A stretch of DNA of 64,000 bases from Bathymodiolus brooksi (Eukaryota; Mollusca; Bivalvia; Mytilida; Modiolidae): positions 91,878,233-91,942,232 of the forward strand of contig OY804588.1 of NCBI GenBank assembly GCA_963680875.1, written 5' to 3'. The notes under the pieces are model-generated. The model was not told the DNA's origin. It worked only from the letters and a program-made list of their open reading frames with translations, and did no database searches. The translations under genes were made by a program, and so were the position numbers. The stretch's first letter is position 1; each line of letters opens with the position of its first letter. Positions 48,834 to 63,800 of this stretch are shown piece after piece.

Positions 48834-51800
48834 GTGAGTTATCTCCCCTGGAAATATTTAGTTCTGATCAGACAGACACAGGAGAATACAGGTGTACAGC
48901 TTCTAATATAGCTGGTAATGTGGAGAAAACAGTGTCATTGTTTGTACAAGGTGAGTTATCTCCCCTGGAAATATTTAGTTCTGATCAGACAGACACAGGA
49001 GAATACAAGTGTACAGCTTCTAATATAGCTGGTAATGTGGAGAAAACAGTGTCATTGCTTGTACAAGGTGAGTAATCACCCCTGGAAATATTTAGTTCTG
49101 ATCAGACAGACACAGGAGAATACAGGTGTACAGCTTCTAATATAGCTGGTAATGTGGAGAAAACAGTGTCATTGCTTGTACAAGGTGAGTAATCTCCCCT
49201 GGAAATATTTAGTTCTGATCAGACAGACACAGGAGAATACAGGTGTACAACTTCTATTATAGCTGGTAATGTGGAGAAAACAGTGTCATTGTTTGTACAA
49301 GGTGAGTTATCTCCCCTGGAAATATTTAGTTCTGATCAGACAGACACAGGAGAATACAGGTGTACAGCTTCTAATATAGCTGGTAATGTGGAGAAAACAG
49401 TGTCATTGTTTGTACAAGGTGAGTTATCTCCCCTGGAAATATTTAGTTCTGATCAGACAGACACAGGAGAATACAGGTGTACAGCTTCTAATATAGCTGG
49501 TAATGTGGAGAAAACAGTGTCATTGCTTGTACAAGGTGAGTAATCACCCCTGGAAATATTTAGTTCTGATCGGACAGACACAGGAGAATACAGGTGTACA
49601 GCTTCTAATATAGCTGGTAATGTGGAGAAAACAGTGTCGTTGTTTGTACAAGGTGAGTTATCTCCCCTGGAAATATTTAGTTCTGATCAGACAGACACAG
49701 GAGAATACAGGTGTACAGCTTCTAATATAGCTGGTAATGTGGAGAAAACAGTGTCATTGTTTGTACAAGGTGAGTTATCTCCCCTGGAAATATTTAGTTC
49801 TGATTGGACAGACACAGGAGAATACAGGTGTACAGCTTCTAATATAGCTGGTAATGTGGAGAAAACAGTGTCATTGTTTGTACAAGGTGAGTTATCTCCC
49901 CTGGAAATATTTAGTTCTGATCGGACAGACACAGGAGAATACAGGTGTACAGCTTCTAATATAGCTGGTAATGTGGAGAAAACAGTGTCATTGTTTGTAC
50001 AAGGTGAGTTATCTCCCCTGGAAATATTTAGTTCTGATTGGACAGACACAGGAGAATGCAGGTGTACAGCTTCTAATATAGCTGGTAATGTGGAGAAAAC
50101 AGTGTCATTGTTTGTACAAGGTGAGTTATCTCCCCTGGAAATATTTAGCTCTGATCAGACAGACACAGGAGAATACAGGTGTACAGCTTCTAATATAGCT
50201 GGTAATGTGGAGAAAACAGTGTCATTGCTTGTACAAGGTGAGTAATCACCCCTGGAAATATTTAGTTCTGATCGGACAGACACAGGAGAATACAGGTGTA
50301 CAGCTTCTAATATAGCTGGTAATGTGGAGAAAACAGTGTCATTGTTTGTACAAGGTGAGTAATCACCCCTGGAAATATTTAGTTCTGATCAGACAGACAC
50401 AGGAGAATACAGGTGTACAGCTTCTAATATAGCTGGTAATGTGGAGAAAACAGTGTCATTGTTTGTACAAGGTGAGTTATCTCCCCTGGAAATATTTAGT
50501 TCTGATCAGACAGACACAGGAGAATACAGGTGTACAGCTTCTAATATAGCTGGTAATGTGGAGAAAACAGTGTCATTGTTTGTACAAGGTGAGTTATCTC
50601 CCCTGGAAATATTTAGTTCTGATCGGACAGACACAGGAGAATACAGGTGTACAGCTTCTAATATAGCTGGTAATGTGGAGAAAACAGTGTCATTGTTTGT
50701 ACAAGGTGAGTTATCTCCCCTGGAAATATTTAGTTCTGATCGGACAGACACAGGAGAATACAGGTGTACAGCTTCTAATATAGCTGGTAATGTGGAGAAA
50801 ACAGTGTCATTGCTTGTACAAGGTGAGTAATCACCCCTGGAAATATTTAGTTCTGATCAGACAGACACAGGAGAATACAGGTGTACAGCTTCTAATATAG
50901 CTGGTAATGTGGAGAAAACAGTGTCATTGCTTGTACAAGGTGAGTAATCTCCCCTGGAAATATTTAGTTCTGATCAGACAGACACAGGAGAATACAGGTG
51001 TACAACTTCCATTATAGCTGGTAATGTGGAGAAAACAGTGTCATTGTTTGTACAAGGTGAGTTATCTCCCCTGGAAATATTTAGTTTTAATTGGACAGAC
51101 ACAGGAGAATACAGGTGTACAGCTTCTAATATAGCTGGTAATGTGGAGAAAACCGTGTCATTGTTTGTACAAGGTGAGTTATCTCCCCTGGAAATATTTA
51201 GTTCTGATCAGACAGACACAGGAGAATACAGGTGTACAGCTTCTAATATAGCTGGTAATGTGGAGAAAACAGTGTCATTGTACAAGGTGAGTAATCACCC
51301 CTGGAAATATTTAGTTCTGATCGGACAGACACAGGAGAATACAGGTGTACAGCTTCTAATATAGCTGGTAATGTGGAGAAAACAGTGTCATTGTTTGTAC
51401 AAGGTGAGTAATCACCCCTGGAAATATTTAGTTCTGATCAGACAGACACAGGAGAATACAGGTGTACAGCTTCTAATATAGCTGGTAATGTGGAGAAAAC
51501 AGTGTCATTGTTTGTACAAGGTGAGTTATCTCCCCTGGAAATATTTAGTTCTGATTGGACAGACACAGGAGAATACAGGTGTACAGCTTCTAATATAGCT
51601 GGTAATGTGGAGAAAACAGTGTCATTGTTTGTACAAGGTGAGTTATCTCCCTTGGAAATATTTAGTTCTGATTGGACAGACACAGGAGAATACAGGTGTA
51701 CAGCTTCTAATATAGCTGGTAATGTGGAGAAAACAGTGTCATTGTTTGTACAAGGTGAGTTATCTTCCCTGGAAATATTTAGTTCTGATCGGACAGACAC

Positions 51801-54800
51801 AGGAGAATACAGGTGTACAGCTTCTAATATAGCTGGTAATGTGGAGAAAACAGTGTCATTGTTTGTACAAGGTGAGTTATCTCCCCTGGAAATATTTAGT
51901 TCTGATTGGACAGACACAGGAGAATACAGGTGTACAGCTTCTAATATAGCTGGTAATGTGGAGAAAACAGTGTCATTGTTTGTACAAGGTGAGTTATCTC
52001 CCCTGGAAATATTTAGTTCTGATCGGACAGACACAGGAGAATACAGATGTACAGCTTCTAATATAGCTGGTAATGTGGAGAAAACAGTGTCATTGTTTGT
52101 ACAAGGTGAGTTATCTCCCCTGGAAATATTTAGTTCTGATCGGACAGACACAGGAGAATACAGGTGTACAGCTTCTAATATAGCTGGTAATGTGGAGAAA
52201 ACAGTGTCATTGTTTGTACAAGGTGAGTTATCTCCCCTGGAAATATTTAGTTCTGATCAGACAGACACAGGAGAATACAGGTGTACAGCTTCTAATATAG
52301 CTGGTAATGTGGAGAAAACAGTGTCATTGCTTGTACAAGGTGAGTAATCACCCCTGGAAATATTTAGTTCTGATCGGACAGACACAGGAGAATACAGGTG
52401 TACAGCTTCTAATATAGCTGGTAATGTGGAGAAAACAGTGTCATTGTTTGTACAAGGTGAGTAATCACCCCTGGAAATATTTAGTTCTGATCAGACAGAC
52501 ACAGGAGAATACAGGTGTACAGCTTCTAATATAGCTGGTAATGTGGAGAAAACAGTGTCATTGTTTGTACAAGGTGAGTTATCTCCCCTGGAAATATTTA
52601 GTTCTGATTGGACAGACACAGGAGAATACAGGTGTACAGCTTCTAATATAGCTGGTAATGTGGAGAAAACAGTGTCATTGCTTGTACAAGGTGAGTAATC
52701 ACCCCTGGAAATATTTAGTTCTGATCAGACAGACACAGGAGAATACAGGTGTACAGCTTCTAATATAGCTGGTAATGTGGAGAAAACAGTGTCATTGCTT
52801 GTACAAGGTGAGTAATCTCCCCTGGAAATATTTAGTTCTGATCAGACAGACACAGGAGAATACAGGTGTACAACTTCTATTATAGCTGGTAATGTGGAGA
52901 AAACAGTGTCATTGTTTGTACAAGGTGATTTATCTCCCCTGGAAATATTTAGTTCTAATTGGACAGACACAGGAGAATACAGGTGTACAGCTTCTAATAT
53001 AGCTGGTAATGTGGAGAAAACAGTGTCATTGTTTGTACAAGGTGAGTTATCTCCCCTGGAAATATTTAGTTCTGATCAGACAGACACAGGAGAATACAGG
53101 TGTACAGCTTCTAATATAGCTGGTAATGTGGAGAAAACAGTGTCATTGCTTGTACAAGGTGAGTAATCACTCCTGGAAATATTTAGTTCTGATCGGACAG
53201 ACACAGGAGAATACAGGTGTACAGCTTCTAATATAGCTGGTAATGTGGAGAAAACAGTGTCATTGTTTGTACAAGGTGAGTAATCACCCCTGGAAATATT
53301 TAGTTCTGATCAGACAGACACAGGAGAATACAGGTGTACAGCTTCTAATATAGCTGGTAATGTGGAGAAAACAGTGTCATTGTTTGTACAAGGTGAGTTA
53401 TCTCCCCTGGAAATATTTAGTTCTGATTGGACAGACACAGGAGAATACAGGTGTACAGCTTCTAATATAGCTGGTAATGTGGAGAAAACAGTGTCATTGT
53501 TTGTACAAGGTGAGTTATCTCCCCTGGAAATATTTAGTTCTGATTGGACAGACACAGGAGAATACAGGTGTACAACTTCTAATATAGCTGGTAATGTGGA
53601 GAAAACAGTGTCATTGTTTGTACAAGGTGAGTTATCTCCCCTGGAAATATTTAGTTCTGATCAGACAGACACAGGAGAATACAGGTGTACAGCTTCTAAT
53701 ATAGCTGGTAATGTGGAGAAAACAGTGTCATTGCTTGTACAAGGTGAGTAATCACCCCTGGAAATATTTAGTTCTGATCGGACAGACACAGGAGAATACA
53801 GGTGTACAGCTTCTAATATAGCTGGTAATGTGGAGAAAACAGTGTCATTGTTTGTACAAGGTGAGTAATCACCCCTGGAAATATTTAGTTCTGATCAGAC
53901 AGACACAGGAGAATACAGGTGTACAGCTTCTAATATAGCTGGTAATGTGGAGAAAACAGTGTCATTGTTTGTACAAGGTGAGTTATCTCCCCTGGAAATA
54001 TTTAGTTCTGATTGGACAGACACAGGAGAATACAGGTGTACAGCTTCTAATATAGCTGGTAATGTGGAGAAAACAGTGTCATTGTTTGTACAAGGTGAGT
54101 TATCTCCCCTGGAAATATTTAGTTCTGATTGGACAGACACAGGAGAATACAGGTGTACAGCTTCTAATATAGCTGGTAATGTGGAGAAAACAGTGTCATT
54201 GTTTGTACAAGATGAGTTATCTCCCCTGGAAATATTTAGTTCTGATTGGACAGACACAGGAGAATACAGGTGTACAGCTTCTAATATAGCTGGTAATGTG
54301 GAGAAAACAGTGTCATTGTTTGTACAAGGTGAGTTATCTCCCCTGGAAATATTTAGTTCTGATCAGACAGACACAGGAGAATACAGATGTACAGCTTCTA
54401 ATATAGCTGGTAATGTGGAGAAAACAGTGTCATTGTTTGTACAAGGTGAGTTATCTCCCCTGGAAATATTTAGTTCTGATTGGACAGACACAGGAGAATA
54501 CAGGTGTACAGCTTCTAATATAGCTGGTAATGTGGAGAAAACAGTGTCATTGTTTGTACAAGGTGAGTTATCTCCCCTGAAAATATTTAGTTCTGATCAG
54601 ACAGACACAGGAGAATACAGGTGTACAGCTTCTAATATAGCTGGTAATGTGGAGAAAACAGTGTCATTGCTTGTACAAGGTGAGTAATCACCCCTGGAAA
54701 TATTTAGTTCTGATCGGACAGACACAGGAGAATACAGGTGTACAGCTTCTAATAGAGCTGGTAATGTGGAGAAAACAGTGTCATTGTTTGCACAAGGTGA

Positions 54801-57800
54801 GTAATCACCCCTGGAAATATTTAGTTCTGATCAGACAGACACAGGAGAATACAGGTGTACAGCTTCTAATATAGCTGGTAATGTGGAGAAAACAGTGTCA
54901 TTGTTTGTACAAGGTGAGTTATCTCCCCTGGAAATATTTAGTTCTGATTGGACAGACACAGGAGAATACAGGTGTACAGCTTCTAATATAGCTGGTAATG
55001 TGGAGAAAACAGTGTCATTGTTTGTACAAGGTGAGTTATCTCCCCTGGAAATATTTAGTTCTGATCGGACAGACACAGGAGAATACAGGTGTACAGCTTC
55101 TAATATAGCTGGTAATGTGGAGAAAACAGTGTCATTGCTTGTACAAGGTGAGTAATCTCCCCTGGAAATATTTAGTTCTGATCGGACAGACACAGGAGAA
55201 TACAGGTGTACAACTTCTATTATTGCTGGTAATGTGGAGAAAACAGTGTCATTGTTTATACAAGGTGAGTTATCTCCCCTGGAAATATTTAGTTCTGATC
55301 AGACAGACACAGGAGAATACAGGTGTACAGCTTCTAATATAGCTGGTAATATGGAGAAAACAGTGTCATTGTTTGTACAAGGTGAGTTATCTCCCCTGGA
55401 AATATTTAGTTCTGATTGGACAGACACAGGAGAATACAGGTGTACAGCTTCTAATATAGCTGGTAATGTGGAGAAAACAGTGTCATTGTTTGTACAAGGT
55501 GAGTTATCTCCCCTGGAAATATTTAGTTCTGATTGGACAGACACAGGAGAATACAGGTGTACAGCTTCTAATATAGCTGGTAATGTGGAGAAAACAGTGT
55601 CATTGTTTGTACAAGATGAGTTATCTCCCCTGGAAATATTTAGTTCTGATTGGACAGACACAGGAGAATACAGGTGTACAGCTTCTAATATAGCTGGTAA
55701 TGTGGAGAAAACAGTGTCATTGTTTGTACAAGGTGAGTTATCTCCCCTGGAAATATTTAGTTCTGATCGGACAGACACAGGAGAATACAGATGTACAGCT
55801 TCTAATATAGCTGGTAATGTGGAGAAAACAGTGTCATTGTTTGTACAAGGTGAGTTATCTCCCCTGGAAATATTTAGTTCTGATTGGACAGACACAGGAG
55901 AATACAGGTGTACAGCTTCTAATATAGCTGGTAATGTGGAGAAAACAGTGTCATTGTTTGTACAAGGTGAGTTATCTCCCCTGGAAATATTTAGTTCTGA
56001 TTGGACAGACACAGGAGAATACAGGTGTACAGCTTCTAATATAGCTGGTAATGTGGAGAAAACAGTGTCATTGTTTGTACAAGGTGAGTAATCACCCCTG
56101 GAAATATTTAGTTCTGATCGGACAGACACAGGAGAATACAGGTGTACAGCTTCTAATAGAGCTGGTAATGTGGAGAAAACAGTGTCATTGTTTGCACAAG
56201 GTGAGTTATCTCCCCTGGAAATATTTAGTTCTGATTGGACAGACACAGGAGAATACAGGTGTACAGCTTCTAATATAGCTGGTAATGTGGAGAAAACAGT
56301 GTCATTGTTTGTACAAGGTGAGTTATCTCCCCTGAAAATATTTAGTTCTGATCAGACAGACACAGGAGAATACAGGTGTACAGCTTCTAATATAGCTGGT
56401 AATGTGGAGAAAACAGTGTCATTGCTTGTACAAGGTGAGTAATCACCCCTGGAAATATTTAGTTCTGATCGGACAGACACAGGAGAATACAGGTGTACAG
56501 CTTCTAATAGAGCTGGTAATGTGGAGAAAACAGTGTCATTGTTTGCACAAGGTGAGTAATCACCCCTGGAAATATTTAGTTCTGATCAGACAGACACAGG
56601 AGAATACAGGTGTACAGCTTCTAATATAGCTGGTAATGTGGAGAAAACAGTGTCATTGTTTGTACAAGGTGAGTTATCTCCCCTGGAAATATTTAGTTCT
56701 GATCAGACAGACACAGGAGAATACAGGTGTACAGCTTCTAATATAGCTGGTAATGTGGAGAAAACAGTGTCATTGTTTGTACAAGGTGAGTAATCACCCC
56801 TGGAAATATTTAGTTCTGATCAGACAGACACAGGAGAATACAGGTGTACAGCTTCTAATATAGCTGGTAATGTGGAGAAAACAGTGTCATTGCTTGTACA
56901 AGGTGAGTAATCACTCCTGGAAATATTTAGTTCTGATCGGACAGACACAGGAGAATACAGGTGTACAGCTTCTAATATAGCTGGTAATGTGGAGAAAACA
57001 GTGTCATTGTTTGTACAAGGTGAGTAATCACCCCTGGAAATATTTAGTTCTGATCAGACAGACACAGGAGAATACAGGTGTACAGCTTCTAATATAGCTG
57101 GTAATGTGGAGAAAACAGTGTCATTGTTTGTACAAGGTGAGTTATCTCCCCTGGAAATATTTAGTTCTGATTGGACAGACACGGGAGAATACAGGTGTAC
57201 AGCTTCTAATATAGCTGGTAATGTGGAGAAAACAGTGTCATTGTTTGTACAAGGTGAGTTATCTCCCCTGGAAATATTTAGTTCTGATCGGACAGACACA
57301 GGAGAATACAGGTGTACAACTTCCATTATAGCTGGTAATGTGGAGAAAACAGTGTCATTGTTTGTACAAGGTGAGTTATCTCCCCTGGAAATATTTAGTT
57401 CTGATCGGACAGACACAGGAGAATACAGATGTACAGCTTCTAATATAGCTGGTAATGTGGAGAAAACAGTGTCATTGTTTGTACAAGGTGAGTTATCTCC
57501 CCTGGAAATATTTAGTTCTGATTGGACAGACACAGGAGAATACAGGTGTACAGCTTCTAATATAGCTGGTAATGTGGAGAAAACAGTGTCATTGTTTGTA
57601 CAAGGTGAGTTATCTCCCCTGGAAATATTTAGTTCTGATCGGACAGACACAGGAGAATACAGGTGTACAGCTTCTAATATAGCTGGTAATGTGGAGAAAA
57701 CAGTGTCATTGCTTGTACAAGGTGAGTAATCACCCCTGGAAATATTTAGTTCTGATCGGACAGACACAGGAGAATACAGGTGTACAGCTTCTAATAGAGC

Positions 57801-60800
57801 TGGTAATGTGGAGAAAACAGTGTCATTGTTTGTACAAGGTGAGTTATCACCCCTGGAAATATTTAGTTCTGATCAGACAGACACAGGAGAATACAGGTGT
57901 ACAGCTTCTAATATAGCTGGTAATGTGGAGAAAACAGTGTAATTGTTTGTACAAGGTGAGTTATCTCCCCTGGAAATATTTAGTTCTGATTGGACAGACA
58001 CAGGAGAATACAGGTGTACAGCTTCTAATATAGCTGGTAATGTGGAGAAAACAGTGTCATTGTTTGTACAAGGTGAGTTATCTCCCCTGGAAATATTTAG
58101 TTCTGATTGGACAGACACAGGAGAATACAGGTGTACAGCTTCTAATATAGCTGGTAATGTGGAGAAAACAGTGTCATTGTTTGTACAAGGTGAGTTATCT
58201 CCCCTGGAAATATTTAGTTCTGATTGGACAGACACAGGAGAATACAGGTGTACAGCTTCTAATATAGCTGGTAATGTGGAGAAAACAGTGTCATTGTTTG
58301 TACAAGATGAGTTATCTCCCCTGGAAATATTTAGTTCTGATTGGACAGACACAGGAGAATACAGGTGTACAGCTTCTAATATAGCTGGTAATGTGGAGAA
58401 AACAGTGTCATTGTTTGTACAAGGTGAGTTATCTCCCCTGGAAATATTTAGTTCTGATCAGACAGACACAGGAGAATACAGATGTACAGCTTCTAATATA
58501 GCTGGTAATGTGGAGAAAACAGTGTCATTGTTTGTACAAGGTGAGTTATCTCCCCTGGAAATATTTAGTTCTGATTGGACAGACACAGGAGAATACAGGT
58601 GTACAGCTTCTAATATAGCTGGTAATGTGGAGAAAACAGTGTCATTGTTTGTACAAGGTGAGTTATCTCCCCTGAAAATATTTAGTTCTGATCAGACAGA
58701 CACAGGAGAATACAGGTGTTTAGCTTCTAATATAGCTGGTAATGTGGAGAAAACAGTGTCATTGCTTGTACAAGGTGAGTAATCACCCCTGGAAATATTT
58801 AGTTCTGATCGGACAGACACAGGAGAATACAGGTGTACAGCTTCTAATAGAGCTGGTAATGTGGAGAAAACAGTGTCATTGTTTGCACAAGGTGAGTAAT
58901 CACCCCTGGAAATATTTAGTTCTGATCAGACAGACACAGGAGAATACAGGTGTACAGCTTCTAATATAGCTGGTAATGTGGAGAAAACAGTGTCATTGTT
59001 TGTACAAGGTGAGTTATCTCCCCTGGAAATATTTAGTTCTGATTGGACAGACACAGGAGAATACAGGTGTACAGCTTCTAATATAGCTGGTAATGTGGAG
59101 AAAACAGTGTCATTGTTTGTACAAGGTGAGTTATCTCCCCTGGAAATATTTAGTTCTGATCGGACAGACACAGGAGAATACAGGTGTACAGCTTCTAATA
59201 TAGCTGGTAATGTGGAGAAAACAGTGTCATTGCTTGTACAAGGTGAGTAATCTCCCCTGGAAATATTTAGTTCTGATCGGACAGACACAGGAGAATACAG
59301 GTGTACAACTTCTATTATTGCTGGTAATGTGGAGAAAACAGTGTCATTGTTTATACAAGGTGAGTTATCTCCCCTGGAAATATTTAGTTCTGATCAGACA
59401 GACACAGGAGAATACAGGTGTACAGCTTCTAATATAGCTGGTAATATGGAGAAAACAGTGTCATTGTTTGTACAAGGTGAGTTATCTCCCCTGGAAATAT
59501 TTAGTTCTGATTGGACAGACACAGGAGAATACAGGTGTACAGCTTCTAATATAGCTGGTAATGTGGAGAAAACAGTGTCATTGTTTGTACAAGGTGAGTT
59601 ATCTCCCCTGGAAATATTTAGTTCTGATTGGACAGACACAGGAGAATACAGGTGTACAGCTTCTAATATAGCTGGTAATGTGGAGAAAACAGTGTCATTG
59701 TTTGTACAAGATGAGTTATCTCCCCTGGAAATATTTAGTTCTGATTGGACAGACACAGGAGAATACAGGTGTACAGCTTCTAATATAGCTGGTAATGTGG
59801 AGAAAACAGTGTCATTGTTTGTACAAGGTGAGTTATCTCCCCTGGAAATATTTAGTTCTGATCGGACAGACACAGGAGAATACAGATGTACAGCTTCTAA
59901 TATAGCTGGTAATGTGGAGAAAACAGTGTCATTGTTTGTACAAGGTGAGTTATCTCCCCTGGAAATATTTAGTTCTGATTGGACAGACACAGGAGAATAC
60001 AGGTGTACAGCTTCTAATATAGCTGGTAATGTGGAGAAAACAGTGTCATTGTTTGTACAAGGTGAGTTATCTCCCCTGGAAATATTTAGTTCTGATTGGA
60101 CAGACACAGGAGAATACAGGTGTACAGCTTCTAATATAGCTGGTAATGTGGAGAAAACAGTGTCATTGTTTGTACAAGGTGAGTAATCACCCCTGGAAAT
60201 ATTTAGTTCTGATCGGACAGACACAGGAGAATACAGGTGTACAGCTTCTAATAGAGCTGGTAATGTGGAGAAAACAGTGTCATTGTTTGCACAAGGTGAG
60301 TTATCTCCCCTGGAAATATTTAGTTCTGATTGGACAGACACAGGAGAATACAGGTGTACAGCTTCTAATATAGCTGGTAATGTGGAGAAAACAGTGTCAT
60401 TGTTTGTACAAGGTGAGTTATCTCCCCTGAAAATATTTAGTTCTGATCAGACAGACACAGGAGAATACAGGTGTACAGCTTCTAATATAGCTGGTAATGT
60501 GGAGAAAACAGTGTCATTGCTTGTACAAGGTGAGTAATCACCCCTGGAAATATTTAGTTCTGATCGGACAGACACAGGAGAATACAGGTGTACAGCTTCT
60601 AATAGAGCTGGTAATGTGGAGAAAACAGTGTCATTGTTTGCACAAGGTGAGTAATCACCCCTGGAAATATTTAGTTCTGATCAGACAGACACAGGAGAAT
60701 ACAGGTGTACAGCTTCTAATATAGCTGGTAATGTGGAGAAAACAGTGTCATTGTTTGTACAAGGTGAGTTATCTCCCCTGGAAATATTTAGTTCTGATCA

Positions 60801-63800
60801 GACAGACACAGGAGAATACAGGTGTACAGCTTCTAATATAGCTGGTAATGTGGAGAAAACAGTGTCATTGTTTGTACAAGGTGAGTAATCACCCCTGGAA
60901 ATATTTAGTTCTGATCAGACAGACACAGGAGAATACAGGTGTACAGCTTCTAATATAGCTGGTAATGTGGAGAAAACAGTGTCATTGCTTGTACAAGGTG
61001 AGTAATCACTCCTGGAAATATTTAGTTCTGATCGGACAGACACAGGAGAATACAGGTGTACAGCTTCTAATATAGCTGGTAATGTGGAGAAAACAGTGTC
61101 ATTGTTTGTACAAGGTGAGTAATCACCCCTGGAAATATTTAGTTCTGATCAGACAGACACAGGAGAATACAGGTGTACAGCTTCTAATATAGCTGGTAAT
61201 GTGGAGAAAACAGTGTCATTGTTTGTACAAGGTGAGTTATCTCCCCTGGAAATATTTAGTTCTGATTGGACAGACACGGGAGAATACAGGTGTACAGCTT
61301 CTAATATAGCTGGTAATGTGGAGAAAACAGTGTCATTGTTTGTACAAGGTGAGTTATCTCCCCTGGAAATATTTAGTTCTGATCGGACAGACACAGGAGA
61401 ATACAGGTGTACAACTTCCATTATAGCTGGTAATGTGGAGAAAACAGTGTCATTGTTTGTACAAGGTGAGTTATCTCCCCTGGAAATATTTAGTTCTGAT
61501 CGGACAGACACAGGAGAATACAGATGTACAGCTTCTAATATAGCTGGTAATGTGGAGAAAACAGTGTCATTGTTTGTACAAGGTGAGTTATCTCCCCTGG
61601 AAATATTTAGTTCTGATTGGACAGACACAGGAGAATACAGGTGTACAGCTTCTAATATAGCTGGTAATGTGGAGAAAACAGTGTCATTGTTTGTACAAGG
61701 TGAGTTATCTCCCCTGGAAATATTTAGTTCTGATCGGACAGACACAGGAGAATACAGGTGTACAGCTTCTAATATAGCTGGTAATGTGGAGAAAACAGTG
61801 TCATTGCTTGTACAAGGTGAGTAATCACCCCTGGAAATATTTAGTTCTGATCGGACAGACACAGGAGAATACAGGTGTACAGCTTCTAATAGAGCTGGTA
61901 ATGTGGAGAAAACAGTGTCATTGTTTGTACAAGGTGAGTTATCACCCCTGGAAATATTTAGTTCTGATCAGACAGACACAGGAGAATACAGGTGTACAGC
62001 TTCTAATATAGCTGGTAATGTGGAGAAAACAGTGTAATTGTTTGTACAAGGTGAGTTATCTCCCCTGGAAATATTTAGTTCTGATTGGACAGACACAGGA
62101 GAATACAGGTGTACAGCTTCTAATATAGCTGGTAATGTGGAGAAAACAGTGTCATTGTTTGTACAAGGTGAGTTATCTCCCCTGGAAATATTTAGTTCTG
62201 ATCAGACAGACACAGGAGAATACAGGTGTACAGCTTCTAATATAGCTGGTAATGTGGAGAAAACAGTGTCATTGCTTGTACAAGGTGAGTAATCACCCCT
62301 GGAAATATTTAGTTCTGATCGGACAGACACAGGAGAATACAGGTGTACAGCTTCTAATATAGCTGGTAATGTGGAGAAAACAGTGTCATTGTTTGTACAA
62401 GGTGAGTTATCTCCCCTGGAAATATTTAGTTCTGATCGGACAGACACAGGAGAATACAGGTGTACAGCTTCTAATATAGCTGGTAATGTGGAGAAAACAG
62501 TGTCATTGTTTGTACAAGGTGAGTTATCTCCCCTAGAAATATTTAGTTCTGATTGGACAGACACAGGAGAATACAGGTGTACAGCTTCTAATATAGCTGG
62601 TAATGTGGAGAAAACAGTGTCATTGTTTGTACAAGGTGAGTTATCTCCCCTGGAAATATTTAGTTCTGATCAGACAGACACAGGAGAATACAGGTGTACA
62701 GCTTCTAATATAGCTGGTAATGTGGAGAAAACAGTGTCATTGCTTGTACAAGGTGAGTAATCACCCCTGGAAATATTTAGTTCTGATCAGACAGACACAG
62801 GAGAATACAGGTGTACAGCTTCTAATATAGCTGGTAATGTGGAGAAAACAGTGTCATTGCTTGTACAAGGTGAGTAATCTCCCCTGGAAATATTTAGTTC
62901 TGATCAGACAGACACAGGAGAATACAGGTGTACAACTTCTATTATAGCTGGTAATGTGGAGAAAACAGTGTCATTGTTTGTACAAGGTGAGTTATCTCCC
63001 CTGGAAATATTTAGTTCTAATTGGACAGACACAGGAGAATACAGGTGTACAGCTTCTAATATAGCTGGTAATGTGGAGAAAACAGTGTCATTGTTTGTAC
63101 AAGGTGAGTTATCTCCCCTGGAAATATTTAGTTCTGATCAGACAGACACAGGAGAATACAGGTGTACAGCTTCTAATATAGCTGGTAATGTGGAGAAAAC
63201 AGTGTCATTGCTTGTACAAGGTGAGTAATCACTCCTGGAAATATTTAGTTCTGATCGGACAGAAACAGGAGAATACAGGTGTACAGCTTCTAATATAGCT
63301 GGTAATGTGGAGAAAACAGTGTCATTGTTTGTACAAGGTGAGTAATCACCCCTGGAAATATTTAGTTCTGATCAGACAGACACAGGAGAATACAGGTGTA
63401 CAGCTTCTAATATAGCTGGTAATGTGGAGAAAACAGTGTCATTGTTTGTACAAGGTGAGTTATCTCCCCTGGAAATATTTAGTTCTGATTGGACAGACAC
63501 AGGAGAATACAGGTGTACAGCTTCTAATATAGCTGGTAATGTGGAGAAAACAGTGTCATTGTTTGTACAAGGTGAGTTATCTCCCCTGGAAATATTTAGT
63601 TCTGATTGGACAGACACAGGAGAATACAGGTGTACAACTTCTAATATAGCTGGTAATGTGGAGAAAACAGTGTCATTGTTTGTACAAGGTGAGTTATCTC
63701 CCCTGGAAATATTTAGTTCTGATTGGACAGACACAGGAGAATACAGGTGTACAGCTTCTAATATAGCTGGTAATGTGGAGAAAACAGTGTCATTGTTTGT

